NCBI GenBank assembly: GCA_934437985.1
Contig: CAKSBI010000004.1
Span: 21,717-85,716 of the forward strand
Direction: 5' to 3'
Source: an uncultured Lachnospiraceae bacterium
GTDB taxonomy: Bacteria; Bacillota; Clostridia; Lachnospirales; Lachnospiraceae
Length of the DNA stretch: 64,000 nt
A model generated the notes under the pieces. That model was not told where the DNA came from. It ran no database searches and was given only the letters and a program-made list of their open reading frames with translations. Position numbers and translations under genes: made by a program. Numbering within the stretch: position 1 is the first letter of the stretch; every line of letters starts with the position of its first letter. This document shows positions 1 through 9,089 of this stretch, piece after piece.

Positions 1-646
1 CATTTCCATCAACTATATTAACAATTCCATGCTCTGCAGCCACTGCATTGGTTCTCATTGTATCAAAATAATCGGCAGCCAGCTCTTCAACAATATATCC
101 GATAAGCTTATCCCCCGAAAACACTCCGATAATTGCCACAACTGCTGACACCTCTTTTCCGTCATCAGTTGTACGTTTGCACATATCCGATATACAGAAA
201 TTACCACCACGAAAATCTGCCTTTGTGTTCATTAAAGCACTGTATTCTCCCCTTGATGCCTCAGCTGTTGATGATACCACCTTAAAATTCCTGTCAATAA
301 CTGATACACTCACCAGATAATCTTTGGAATCCAGCTGTTCACTAAGCATATTATCAAGATAACGGACATCCATATGTCTCGTACTGAGGCTTGCCCATAT
401 AGCCTCCTTAACAATACTGAGCTGCGCCAGCATATCCATATTCTCTTTTCGGCTCTCACAAAAATTATTAACACTCTTAACCTGGTTTTCTGAAAGCATT
501 GTAAGATTGTCATGCATCACCATATCAGTACGTTCCGCATTTTTATGTATCATCCATGTACCAAATACAGCCACAGGAACAACAGATGTTAATAATAACA
601 CAACAAATATTATATTACGTAATTTATGTACACCCCTACGCCTCAT
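1..646 (-). CDS. Cache-type membrane sensor protein, N-terminal part (runs off left edge)
   Basis: An open frame on the minus strand starts at the ATG at 644-646 and runs without a stop to the window edge (about 215 residues). A purine-rich site (AAAGGGAG) lies just upstream. The N terminus is basic (MRRRGVHKLR) and is followed by one membrane segment at about residues 11-32. Next comes an extracytoplasmic region whose pattern (SVSVIDRNFKVVSST, then a second block around GDKLIGYIVEELAADYF) resembles a dCache sensor domain. In Lachnospiraceae such N termini usually precede GGDEF, EAL, HAMP or histidine kinase modules, but the output domain lies outside the window, so the signalling class is unknown. 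The ligand cannot be told. Confidence 0.75.
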   Translation of the reverse strand, partial: MRRRGVHKLRNIIFVVLLLTSVVPVAVFGTWMIHKNAERTDMVMHDNLTMLSENQVKSVNNFCESRKENMDMLAQLSIVKEAIWASLSTRHMDVRYLDNMLSEQLDSKDYLVSVSVIDRNFKVVSSTAEASRGEYSALMNTKADFRGGNFCISDMCKRTTDDGKEVSAVVAIIGVFSGDKLIGYIVEELAADYFDTMRTNAVAAEHGIVNIVDGN

Positions 647-762
647 TACATTCTCCCTTTGTAAATATTATACAAAAAATGTTGCATATATATATTAATA
701 CTATCACATTGCACATATTATGTAAAGTATTTACATAAACCCACTATCATTTTGTTATCATT

Positions 763-2310
763 TTACTGATGACCCATTATACGTCCAAACCATCCTGCAA
801 CAGAATCATCGATAGAACTGACATAACTATAATAATATTGCTTCTGTTCATCCGGAACATCAAGCTTTTTTACGAGCTTTGCAGCTTCAATCCGTACATT
901 TTTATAATTCTTCTGTTCTTCAATATAATCAATAATTTCCGCAATGCTTATATCACTGCTGTATATCATTTCATACCTTCTATATCTCGCGGTAACTTTA
1001 TCCGGGATATAATCAATACCATTTGCAAGTGCAAGAACACCATAGTCCTCACATTCCCTGTAACCATTTTTCATAAAGAACTCATTATCAGCATAAACTT
1101 CCGTCGCTTTCGCTGTATCGTCATTTCTGATATACAATTCAAGTTGCCGTATTTTTCCAATTCCATATAATGAAACTGACATTACAAAAACAATACATAT
1201 CCCGGAAATAATCGATATGGGCGGATGTATTTTTTTTGAAATATCCTTCTCATATAACGGCTCATACAACGCTAGAAATATAAGCAGCACGTCAAGTCCC
1301 GCAAAATACAGATTATATTCCATAACAGAATGAACCATTATCACTACCGCTGCAAGATTATAAGCATTCCTGCATTTTTTATACTTGTATATAACAAGAA
1401 CAAGCAGTGCCAGAAGTACTATCATTGACATAAGTCCTGCATCCACCCCTGCCTGAACGTAACTGTTATGGATAACCCCTGCCGGATAATACGCAGTCTG
1501 ATAAAACGGAAATACATACTGCCAGTTATCAGGTCCAATACCACACACTACATTTGACATAAGAACCCTGATACCATCATATGAATGGATAACCCTTTCA
1601 AGAAGCGATTCCATGCCAAGTCTGTATAATACAAATATACCTGCACAGCCTGTAACTACCGCCAGGGCGGCAATAATGAAACGTACATATTTTATATTAC
1701 TGATTTTTCCTTTAAACCATTCCAAACGCATTCCATGAATTCCCAGCATAACCACCGTTACTATTACTGCACCATAAGATTTTGTACATATTAACGCCGC
1801 AAGACACAGAACAGATAAATATTTTACATACTTTTTGTCTGATAATAATGCCAGGATAAAGCACACTGCATACCAGCAGCCGGCAGCATTGGCATACTGA
1901 AAGGTAAACATAAGACTATTTCCAACAACTAACGTGTCACGATTGTCTATTCCAAAATATACCATCAGCCCGGCAGCACTTGTCATGATACCTGCAGCTG
2001 TAATATATCTGAGCAGTTTTTCTCTATGCATTTTATCAACCGTTGCATATAAAGCTGCTAATACAAATAAGGCTAATGGAAGCATAGCCTTACTTATAAC
2101 GCTGTATGACATTCCATTAACCACTGATGATATAACATATAAAACAGCAAGAAGCAGAAGTGCAGGCTGCCCTGATGTATAAGTAAGCTTTTTGCTTCTT
2201 ACCATCAGCAGCAATGCACTGCTGATTCCTGCAATAATATATGTCTGAGGATAATATCCTCCCTGTATTAACACCAAAAGCAATAAACACAAGAACAAAT
2301 ATATACTCAT
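763..2310 (-). CDS. O-antigen ligase/polymerase-like membrane protein (Wzy_C family)
   Basis: This 515-residue protein is dominated by about ten to twelve hydrophobic segments over residues 1-375, followed by a soluble, charged tail of about 140 residues. A large loop carries a GIGPDNW motif and, near residue 278, HNSYVQAGVDAGL before the next membrane helices. That is the usual layout of the periplasmic-loop region in Wzy_C/WaaL-type ligases and polymerases. In Gram-positives such proteins join or polymerise lipid-linked surface glycans; the substrate here is unknown. The gene starts 16 bases after the stop of the WG-repeat protein upstream, so the two are probably co-transcribed. No glycosyltransferase cluster surrounds it in this window, which is unusual for a polymerase. 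Confidence 0.75.
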   Translation of the reverse strand: MSIYLFLCLLLLVLIQGGYYPQTYIIAGISSALLLMVRSKKLTYTSGQPALLLLAVLYVISSVVNGMSYSVISKAMLPLALFVLAALYATVDKMHREKLLRYITAAGIMTSAAGLMVYFGIDNRDTLVVGNSLMFTFQYANAAGCWYAVCFILALLSDKKYVKYLSVLCLAALICTKSYGAVIVTVVMLGIHGMRLEWFKGKISNIKYVRFIIAALAVVTGCAGIFVLYRLGMESLLERVIHSYDGIRVLMSNVVCGIGPDNWQYVFPFYQTAYYPAGVIHNSYVQAGVDAGLMSMIVLLALLVLVIYKYKKCRNAYNLAAVVIMVHSVMEYNLYFAGLDVLLIFLALYEPLYEKDISKKIHPPISIISGICIVFVMSVSLYGIGKIRQLELYIRNDDTAKATEVYADNEFFMKNGYRECEDYGVLALANGIDYIPDKVTARYRRYEMIYSSDISIAEIIDYIEEQKNYKNVRIEAAKLVKKLDVPDEQKQYYYSYVSSIDDSVAGWFGRIMGHQ

Positions 2311-2326
2311 ATTGAAATTCTGCCGG

Positions 2327-4249
2327 TTACTTAACCTTAACCTTCTTCACTGCACTCCATTTCTTTGAGAACACCTTTTTCTTACCATTAAGCTTATAAG
2401 CTTTAACTCTTACATAATATGTCTTTTTAGACTTAAGCTTCTTTATAACAACCTTTGACTTTGCTTTTGTAAGACTTTCCGGCTTCTTAAAATTCTTCTT
2501 AAGTGAATACTCTACCTTGTATCCCTTAACACCATTTTTAAGCTTTGGAAGGGTAACCGTCACCTTCTTCTTACCGGCAGCAACTTTATAAGCCTTAACC
2601 TTAGCAGGTGCCTTTACGGAAGCCGGTGTTGTGGCAGCATTATTATTAGCAGCAGGTGCCGGTGTTGCGGTAACAGCAGGAGCCGGTGTTGCAAGTGCCG
2701 GGTTAGCAATAAGTCTTACAATACCCCATTTTCCGTCCTGGCTGCGTACAGGCATATAGCCGTCATACTCATATCCATATGTTGTATATTTTGCATAATC
2801 ATACACGCATATAAGGTTTTTATTCATGTCATATATCTCTTCACTCTGATTCATTCTGTGGACATATATCTTTGAAGGACTCGTGCCTATATATTCACAT
2901 TCTCCCACATTGAAGAATTCCGTTCCATCCATATTATATATGACACACTTCGAGTAACCCTTTACATTACCTTCTGCATCTTTATTCTCTGAATATACTT
3001 TCAGGTACCTGCCGTCTATTTCAACACCATCACACAATCCCTTGAACTTTGATGAATCAAACACAACGTTACCCTTAAGGTCAAGGAGCTTATAACCAGG
3101 CTTATCTGAATATGCATAATTTTCTGTATTGACCTTGATACAATAATTCTTATTGATATATCCGCTGCTGATTCCTTTTGATTCACCAATATCAACCATT
3201 GAATTATCTTTTCTGCTAATCAGATAATAATGTGAACATTTAATATCATCATTATCATATACATACTTTGAAACCATGAGATATTCATTTGACGCAAAGG
3301 CTTCGATATCATCATAATCTGCATATTCACCAAGGATATTTCCTGATGCATCTATCTCTTTCCAGCATTTCTTTGAGTCAAAACGTACAAATACTGTTCC
3401 ACTGTAATAATTAACCTTAACTCTGTTAAATTCTTCTCCACGTTTAATTATAACTTTTCCATTATATGCAACAAGTTCTTCCTTATATTCATTAATGACA
3501 TCGTCACCATCATTAATTTCTTCCCTGTAACGTACCCTGATATAACCGCCCAAATCATCGTATGAATCAGCATTCTCTATGGTTGCTGTCTTATTCATAC
3601 TGCTGTCAAATATCTCATATGTACGGAGATTCTTCGCTGAATCCTCAATCGTAGCCCTATAATAACTCTGTCCATTAAAGTAGGTCTCCGATACATTAGT
3701 ATATTTTCCAGTCTCTGTCAGCTTTTCAATTACATTAGAAGATCCTGATGAACCCTTAGGCTGCTCCCCCTTTAATGTACCGTCAAACCCAAAGTACTTA
3801 TAGGAAGTTTCTGTCTCAACTACCACCTGGGCAGCGTACTGGTTAGTAGCATTGTCACGCACTTTCTGTATATATGCATGAGAACATACACCAAGGTCAT
3901 GCTGTACATGTTCTGCATAATCCATTATGTATGCATGATTACTGTTATCAACTACAACCATGCTCTTTGAAACAGTAGTAATACTGATATTCTTATACTT
4001 ACCACGCTGAACAATTTCTTTGCCGGTTGTATCAATAAGTGCACACTTTTCATCCTTATCCTTTACGCTGGCAACACCATTAATAAAACCATACACACTC
4101 TCATAGACCATTGACGGCTCAAGTATTGTAACAAATACTTTCTGTGCAACCGCCGCTGCTGCCCTCACTCCTTCTGCAGGCATCATTTCTACCATCAGAA
4201 CTGCTGCAAGCAATAACGCTGTCAGACTGACCAACTTCTTCTTTAACAC
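2327..4249 (-). CDS. Secreted WG-repeat protein with C-terminal fibronectin III-like domain
   Basis: The 640-residue product begins with a clear signal peptide (MLKKKLVSLTALLLAAVLM, cleavage near residue 31). Residues about 45-525 are beta-rich repeats of the WG/KWG type: FINGVASVKDKDEKCALID near the start and GYMPVRSQDGKWGIVRL at the end of the repeat block. A Pro/Ala/Thr linker (TPAPAVTATPAPA) leads into a very basic terminal domain of about 95 residues with the pattern KGYKVEYSLKKNF...KTYYVRVKAY, which resembles fibronectin type III. The protein is a paralogue of the product at 5180-7270 and shares this terminal domain with it. Its function is unknown; a surface or exported beta-propeller-like scaffold is the likeliest reading. 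It probably heads a two-gene unit with the ligase-like gene downstream. Confidence 0.8.
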   Translation of the reverse strand: MLKKKLVSLTALLLAAVLMVEMMPAEGVRAAAAVAQKVFVTILEPSMVYESVYGFINGVASVKDKDEKCALIDTTGKEIVQRGKYKNISITTVSKSMVVVDNSNHAYIMDYAEHVQHDLGVCSHAYIQKVRDNATNQYAAQVVVETETSYKYFGFDGTLKGEQPKGSSGSSNVIEKLTETGKYTNVSETYFNGQSYYRATIEDSAKNLRTYEIFDSSMNKTATIENADSYDDLGGYIRVRYREEINDGDDVINEYKEELVAYNGKVIIKRGEEFNRVKVNYYSGTVFVRFDSKKCWKEIDASGNILGEYADYDDIEAFASNEYLMVSKYVYDNDDIKCSHYYLISRKDNSMVDIGESKGISSGYINKNYCIKVNTENYAYSDKPGYKLLDLKGNVVFDSSKFKGLCDGVEIDGRYLKVYSENKDAEGNVKGYSKCVIYNMDGTEFFNVGECEYIGTSPSKIYVHRMNQSEEIYDMNKNLICVYDYAKYTTYGYEYDGYMPVRSQDGKWGIVRLIANPALATPAPAVTATPAPAANNNAATTPASVKAPAKVKAYKVAAGKKKVTVTLPKLKNGVKGYKVEYSLKKNFKKPESLTKAKSKVVIKKLKSKKTYYVRVKAYKLNGKKKVFSKKWSAVKKVKVK

Positions 4250-4409
4250 TTTTATTCACTCTCCTCTATGATAATATATAATATAATAAATAATATCACA
4301 AGCCGTAACAAAATGCCACTTTTTTTTGATGCTGCAGGCATAATGACACGGCATTTGATATCATTGTAATTATAATATATAATATTTTCTATTCAATGTT
4401 TACAAAACA

Positions 4410-4415
4410 TATAAT
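4410..4415 (+). promoter_or_regulatory. Possible -10 box for the phosphopantetheinyl transferase gene
   Basis: A perfect TATAAT lies 21 bases before the chosen start codon at 4437. The -35 position (about 4387-4392) is only a weak match (TTCTAT), so the assignment rests mainly on the -10 box. Transcription would start near 4422, giving a leader of about 15 bases that includes the GGGG ribosome site. Confidence 0.35.
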
Positions 4416-4436
4416 ACTATGCTACGGGGTATCCAT

Positions 4437-5099
4437 ATGACTATAACAGCCTTATTATTATCAGATGCCGACATATATAACAGCACTGAGATATTCAGAA
4501 AATACAATGAATTAATTCCTTCGTACAGACATGAACGAATTATATCTTCAAAAAATATACATTCCCGCGCCATCACCATATATGCGGGTCTGTTCATGTC
4601 ATATATGGTTCACTCTGATACCGGAATTGATATTACCGATATAACTATAAATCCTGATACTTTTGGCAAACCACAGCTTAAAAACCTTACAGATTACCAT
4701 TTTTCAATATCACACAGCCGTAATCTTATTGTATTTACAGGCAGTAAATATCCGGCAGGTATTGACGCAGAGTATATACGCAGTTATAACCGGAAGCTTG
4801 CCCTGCGTTTTTTCAGTAATGAAGAATATAATCATATTGAGGCATCAGTACCGCATATGCAGGCTTATGAATTTACCAGATTATGGACAATGAAGGAGGC
4901 GTATGTAAAAATGACAGGCATCGGCCTCTCCATGCCTGTTAACTCATTTTGCGTTATAAGCGGCATTAACGGTTGTCACTTTGAAGAGCATCCAATCAAC
5001 GATTGCATAATAACCACCTGCAGCGCATATGATGAATACCCGGCCGAAGAATCAAAGGTTGTTTACATCAATACAGCTGACATTCTGAGCAATCTATGA
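4437..5099 (+). CDS. 4'-phosphopantetheinyl transferase, Sfp type
   Basis: The family moves the phosphopantetheine arm of CoA onto a serine of acyl, peptidyl or aryl carrier proteins. The product is 220 residues from the ATG at 4437, chosen because ACGGGGT sits at proper spacing; a longer frame from 4419 has no ribosome site. Family motifs appear in order: FGKPQLKN, YHFSISHS, the magnesium-binding GIDAEYI near residue 100, and FTRLWTMKEAYVKMTGIGL with the WxxKEA signature. This is Sfp/EntD type rather than short AcpS type. No synthase or carrier protein lies nearby; instead the gene sits between two WG-repeat paralogues on the other strand, so the partner is unknown. Confidence 0.88.
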   Translation: MTITALLLSDADIYNSTEIFRKYNELIPSYRHERIISSKNIHSRAITIYAGLFMSYMVHSDTGIDITDITINPDTFGKPQLKNLTDYHFSISHSRNLIVFTGSKYPAGIDAEYIRSYNRKLALRFFSNEEYNHIEASVPHMQAYEFTRLWTMKEAYVKMTGIGLSMPVNSFCVISGINGCHFEEHPINDCIITTCSAYDEYPAEESKVVYINTADILSNL

Positions 5100-5110
5100 A
5101 TCCTATATAA

Positions 5111-5158
5111 AAAGAAGATTAAAGCGGAACTGTTTGAGTTATCACTTTAATCTTCTTT
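5111..5158. terminator. Bidirectional hairpin terminator
   Basis: A perfect 14-base inverted repeat (5111-5124 with 5145-5158, core AAGAAGATTAAAG) closes a 20-base loop. It lies between the converging transferase gene (+) and WG-protein gene (-). The T-run is better for minus-strand transcripts (TTCTTTTTATATAGG), but either strand could use it. Confidence 0.7.
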
Positions 5159-5179
5159 AATTATCAGGCATGATTGTCT

Positions 5180-7270
5180 TTATTTAACTTTTCCCTTTTT
5201 TACAACGCTCCACTTCTTTGAAAATACTTTTTTGCTTCCATTAAGCGCATATGACTTAGCTCTTACATAATATGTCTTACCTGACTTAAGCTTCTTAATT
5301 ACAACGTTATTCTTCTTAACAACTATGCTCTTAGCTCCCTTGAAGTTCTTCTTAAGAGAATACTGGACTCTGTATCCCTTAACAGTACCCTTAACCTTTG
5401 GAAGCTTAACTGTAAGCTGCTTCTTACCTGATACAACCTTTGCTATCTTAGCCCTGGCAGGAGCTTTTACCGGAGCAGGTGTAGCAGTTTCCTCTTCTTC
5501 ATCAGGTTCATTGTCAACATATACGATAAATGTTGGTGATGGAGCCGGTGTATTAGTCGGCTCTGCCGTGCTTGTAGGCACTGCTGTCGGTGTAGGTGTC
5601 GGGGTAGGAAGTGCTGAGCGGTCAACAAGCTTCAGAATTCCCCACTTACCCTTAGACTCATACGGAACATATCCGTTAGATACAGTTCCAATGCTGTCAT
5701 ACTTGCTCTTCTCTAATGTATAAAGGAACTTACCATCCATAGTATACTGCTCAACATCACCATTAAGCAGTTCTACATTAATCGAATCACCATTAACTAC
5801 AGCACTCTTACACGCATCCGTCTCAAATAATACGGTCTTACCATCTTCCTTAAGTATTGCTACAGCTGAATATCCGTTAATCTCATCATACTTATTCTTT
5901 CTGTACTTATAGCAGTAATAATATGAACCATCTGTCATTACAACATCATACTGTTCCTTATATCCTGAGGAATCAAATACTACAGTTCCATCGACATCAA
6001 TATACTTGTATCCAGGCGTATAAGCTATTACCACACCATCCTTCATATCCTTGGCAGGTATATTCGGAATTAACTTAATTACATTCTTACCCTTATAGTT
6101 AACTACTGACATATCATTATACTCGCCAATATCAGTTGTCCTGACATCCTTCATATCTACAATGTAAAAATGCTTTACTGCCTCGTCATCCTTATATGAA
6201 TTATTCTCTGTACGAAGATAGAATCCGCCAAACCCTGAAAGAATGGAAATACTGTCATATGCGCCAACCTTTGTCTTAACTGTTCCATCTGTATTAAGCA
6301 CAACCCATCCTTCATATTCATCAACATCAGCAAGTATGCAGTCATTCTCTTCTGAATAGATAACACTCTGGAGTCCCTTGTCTGCTCCAACAACCTCATC
6401 ACCTGCATAAGTAATAAGCTTATATGTATATCTGTACTCAGGTTCCGGCTCTGGAGGCACCTCACCCTCTGCAGGCTCGTTAGTTGGTTCAGGAGTTTCC
6501 TTCGGTTCTTCCGGAACGATTTCTTCTTCATATGTAACGAGTAATGTCCCCGGATAGATATTGTCGCACTTGTAAGCCCCATCAACTGTGTATACCTCAT
6601 TCATTGAAGCATCTACAACATAAAACTTACCCTTCTCATCTTTCTTTGTGCATAAACAATATTCAGCTCCTTTTTCATTGGAAAGAACCCTGACTTTTTC
6701 ATAATTACCTGCAGCAACAAGCTTCTTACTGAGTTCAGTCTCAGTGACTGCTCCCAGATCACCATTCACTTCTTCAACAAGTGTACCATCAAGCTTATAG
6801 AAGCTATAGATGTTATTTTTCTCAATCCTTACCGTTGCAAATACTTCCCCGGTCTTCTCATCTTCATACATATAAACGTTAGTACTGTCGCATTCGCCAA
6901 AATCCTTAACAGTCTCTTCCTTGTAATTAACAAGGCGGGCATGGTCATCAGTATCCTGGACCAGCATGATTTCTACGCCTTCTATCAGCTCTATATTCTT
7001 ATACTTACCGCATGCAGCAACTTCCTTGCCTGTTACATCAATAAGGCCGGTCTTACCATCAGCATCCACTACAGTGGCATAGCCGTTAACAAATCCCTTA
7101 ACACTGCTATAATCCAATGTAACACCCTCGACAGGGATAAATGCCTGTTCTGACTCTTTTTTTACTACCTGCTGTTCATCAGCACTTACTCCGGCTGCCG
7201 GTGCAGCTTCAATAAGCAATGCCAGACTGAGGACAGCTGCCATTACTTTTACACAATTCTTCTTAAGCAT
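5180..7270 (-). CDS. Secreted WG-repeat protein with C-terminal fibronectin III-like domain (paralogue)
   Basis: The 696-residue product has a signal peptide (MLKKNCVKVMAAVLSLALLI, cleavage after AGVSA near residue 30). It is followed by WG-type repeats (SVKGFVNGYATVVDADGKTGLID near residue 60; VSNGYVPYESKGKWGILKL near 545). An acidic Pro/Glu linker interrupts the repeats near residues 255-285. A Pro/Thr linker follows and then the same basic fibronectin-like terminal domain as in the 2327-4249 product (KTYYVRAKSYALNGSKKVF). Layout and sequence make the two clear paralogues, differing mainly in linkers. The ATG at 7270 is a well-formed start next to the signal peptide. Function is unknown; it is exported and probably held at the basic wall-facing end. 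Confidence 0.8.
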   Translation of the reverse strand: MLKKNCVKVMAAVLSLALLIEAAPAAGVSADEQQVVKKESEQAFIPVEGVTLDYSSVKGFVNGYATVVDADGKTGLIDVTGKEVAACGKYKNIELIEGVEIMLVQDTDDHARLVNYKEETVKDFGECDSTNVYMYEDEKTGEVFATVRIEKNNIYSFYKLDGTLVEEVNGDLGAVTETELSKKLVAAGNYEKVRVLSNEKGAEYCLCTKKDEKGKFYVVDASMNEVYTVDGAYKCDNIYPGTLLVTYEEEIVPEEPKETPEPTNEPAEGEVPPEPEPEYRYTYKLITYAGDEVVGADKGLQSVIYSEENDCILADVDEYEGWVVLNTDGTVKTKVGAYDSISILSGFGGFYLRTENNSYKDDEAVKHFYIVDMKDVRTTDIGEYNDMSVVNYKGKNVIKLIPNIPAKDMKDGVVIAYTPGYKYIDVDGTVVFDSSGYKEQYDVVMTDGSYYYCYKYRKNKYDEINGYSAVAILKEDGKTVLFETDACKSAVVNGDSINVELLNGDVEQYTMDGKFLYTLEKSKYDSIGTVSNGYVPYESKGKWGILKLVDRSALPTPTPTPTAVPTSTAEPTNTPAPSPTFIVYVDNEPDEEEETATPAPVKAPARAKIAKVVSGKKQLTVKLPKVKGTVKGYRVQYSLKKNFKGAKSIVVKKNNVVIKKLKSGKTYYVRAKSYALNGSKKVFSKKWSVVKKGKVK

Positions 7271-7484
7271 AATAATCCTTCACTCTCCTACTTACATATT
7301 TGCCATGATTATATCACACATCTGCCGATAAAACCATCAATATTTATTGATATATTATTCCAAACGGCTGTTCATATCTGATATTGAATCCGAAGCAAAA
7401 GTCCAACATATTGGACAACTGATCTTGTATCATCTATATGTCAGACAACATGATGACAAAAAATACAACCCGGAGGATAACAAT

Positions 7485-7664
7485 ATGTTCAACCGTCTTT
7501 TTAACTTTTTCAGATTATGCGATGACAATAATATCAATTACGACACCGATGCATGTAGCAATGACACTGATGACAATTATCCATTCTCTGATGCATTTAT
7601 TATAATAACATCTTTACTGGCGTGTATATTATCCATCGCATGCACTGTACAGATATTCAGCTGA
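7485..7664 (+). CDS. Small single-span membrane protein, hypothetical
   Basis: The ORF encodes 59 residues from the ATG at 7485, preceded by CGGAGG at good spacing. The N-terminal half is polar and Asp/Asn-rich (CDDNNINYDTDACSNDTDD). The C-terminal 22 residues are a single hydrophobic segment (FIIITSLLACILSIACTVQIF), a tail-anchor-like layout. A longer frame from 7347 lacks a ribosome site. It ends three bases before the stop of the convergent GH27 gene. No family is recognised. Support is the ribosome site plus a sensible topology, so it may or may not be translated. Confidence 0.45.
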   Translation: MFNRLFNFFRLCDDNNINYDTDACSNDTDDNYPFSDAFIIITSLLACILSIACTVQIFS

Positions 7665-7667
7665 TAA

Positions 7668-8975
7668 TTATCTGCTGATCTTATAAAGCTTTGAAGCATG
7701 TGGTGCAATCCTGACCCTGATCGTTCCATTATTATCACCCAATACCTCGGATGTAATATCTTCATCTGACCATAATTCAGTCACTTTATTAATGAATGCC
7801 ACGTCTTCTTCATCCTGCATAATACTGCGAAGGTCAAGCCCGATAACCATTTCTTCTTCTCCAATATTAAATAAAGCAGCATAGCAGCCCGCTCCGGCAC
7901 TGTCATAATTATACCATATGGCATGTGATGAATCCCTGCACAGCTGCTTTGCCTGATTATCAAGCCGAAGCATATGAAGAACCTCACTGTTAGTGAGAAG
8001 CTTTAATGTCCATTCATCAAGGTCAGGAAGATTAGCCCCAACCATAAGTGGTGATCTGAAAATGCACCATAATGTCATCATTGTTATCTGCTCATCTTTT
8101 GTAAAATTAGTATCCCTTACCTGACCAAAGCCTCTGCCAAGCTTACCTACCGGCAGCATGTCACAATCCGGGTATCCACCCATCTTAACATGATCCTGCC
8201 ACACCTCACACCTGTCAAACATATTCTTAAGCAGATCCCAATTATCCCAGAAATCATCTGTAATACGCCACATATTAGAATATGTATCATATAACCATGC
8301 CTCCTCCGGCTTTGCAGGTCCGGGTGAAAGACTAAGAACCATGTCACGTCCACTCTTTTTTATGGCACTGCTGAGCATCTTAATCTCTTCCTTTGATGAC
8401 GGTGCATCCATACGGCATATATCATCACATTTGATAAAGTCAACGCCCCATCCGGCATAGAGCTCGCATATAGAATCGTAATAAGCCTGCGAGCCGGCCT
8501 TGTCAGGACGGACACCATACATATCCGGATTCCAGCAGCATATTGAATATGGGTCTGCAATCTCATCTGCAGTTACATCTGTGCCCTTAAGCTTCATCCT
8601 CTTATGGGCTGCTATTCTTGGTATACCCCTCATAATGTGGATTCCGAACTTAAGTCCCAGATTATGGACATAATCTGCCAGCGGCTTAAACCCGGCACCA
8701 TCCGCTGCCGACGGAAATCTCTGCAGACATGGTAACAGGCGTGAATATTCATCTATCTCCACATCCTCAAATGGAATATACTGGTGTTCTGTCCTTCTTG
8801 TTCCTGCATTATATGAATACCATTCAATGTCTACAACAACATATTCCCAGCCGTATTCCTTCATGTTAGCTGCAATATAGTCTGCATTGGCTTTTACATC
8901 GTCTTCATCAACTGTTGTATCATAGTAATCATAACTGTTCCAACCCATAGGTGGTGTAAATACGTTATTGTTCAT
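7668..8975 (-). CDS. GH27 family glycosidase (alpha-galactosidase or beta-L-arabinopyranosidase)
   Basis: This family hydrolyses alpha-galactosides or, in some members, beta-L-arabinopyranosides by a retaining mechanism. The roughly 435-residue product shows the GH27 order: PPMGWNSYDYYDTTV at the N terminus, YVVVDIEWY, the nucleophile region DFIKCDDICRM near residue 185, and the acid/base region MWRITDDFWDNW near residue 235. A beta-sandwich tail follows. There is no signal peptide, so it acts inside the cell on imported oligosaccharides. The start at 8975 is preferred over 8981 because GAGG is then correctly spaced. The gene lies just after the araD-transketolase operon, separated by a hairpin, which favours an arabinoside or galactoside substrate but does not settle it. 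Confidence 0.82.
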   Translation of the reverse strand: MNNNVFTPPMGWNSYDYYDTTVDEDDVKANADYIAANMKEYGWEYVVVDIEWYSYNAGTRRTEHQYIPFEDVEIDEYSRLLPCLQRFPSAADGAGFKPLADYVHNLGLKFGIHIMRGIPRIAAHKRMKLKGTDVTADEIADPYSICCWNPDMYGVRPDKAGSQAYYDSICELYAGWGVDFIKCDDICRMDAPSSKEEIKMLSSAIKKSGRDMVLSLSPGPAKPEEAWLYDTYSNMWRITDDFWDNWDLLKNMFDRCEVWQDHVKMGGYPDCDMLPVGKLGRGFGQVRDTNFTKDEQITMMTLWCIFRSPLMVGANLPDLDEWTLKLLTNSEVLHMLRLDNQAKQLCRDSSHAIWYNYDSAGAGCYAALFNIGEEEMVIGLDLRSIMQDEEDVAFINKVTELWSDEDITSEVLGDNNGTIRVRIAPHASKLYKISR

Positions 8976-9005
8976 TACCATACCTCAATTCTTTCTCTAC
9001 TAAAA

Positions 9006-9036
9006 TACCGGTCCAAAACAGAATCCCGGACCGGTA
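9006..9036 (-). terminator. Rho-independent terminator after the transketolase genes
   Basis: A 9-base inverted repeat (TACCGGTCC at 9006-9014 with GGACCGGTA at 9028-9036) is followed on the minus strand by TTTTAG. It lies between the transketolase C-terminal gene and the GH27 gene, so the GH27 gene would need read-through or its own promoter. A regulator-binding palindrome is an alternative reading. Confidence 0.65.
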
Positions 9037-9089
9037 TATATCATCACATTTAAATACAAATACTGTAAATTTTTCAATAAAAATACAGA

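Noticed and set aside
5325-5723. Plus-strand ORF opposite the second WG protein
   Set aside because: It is an antisense shadow of the Lys/Pro/Thr-rich tail with no ribosome site.
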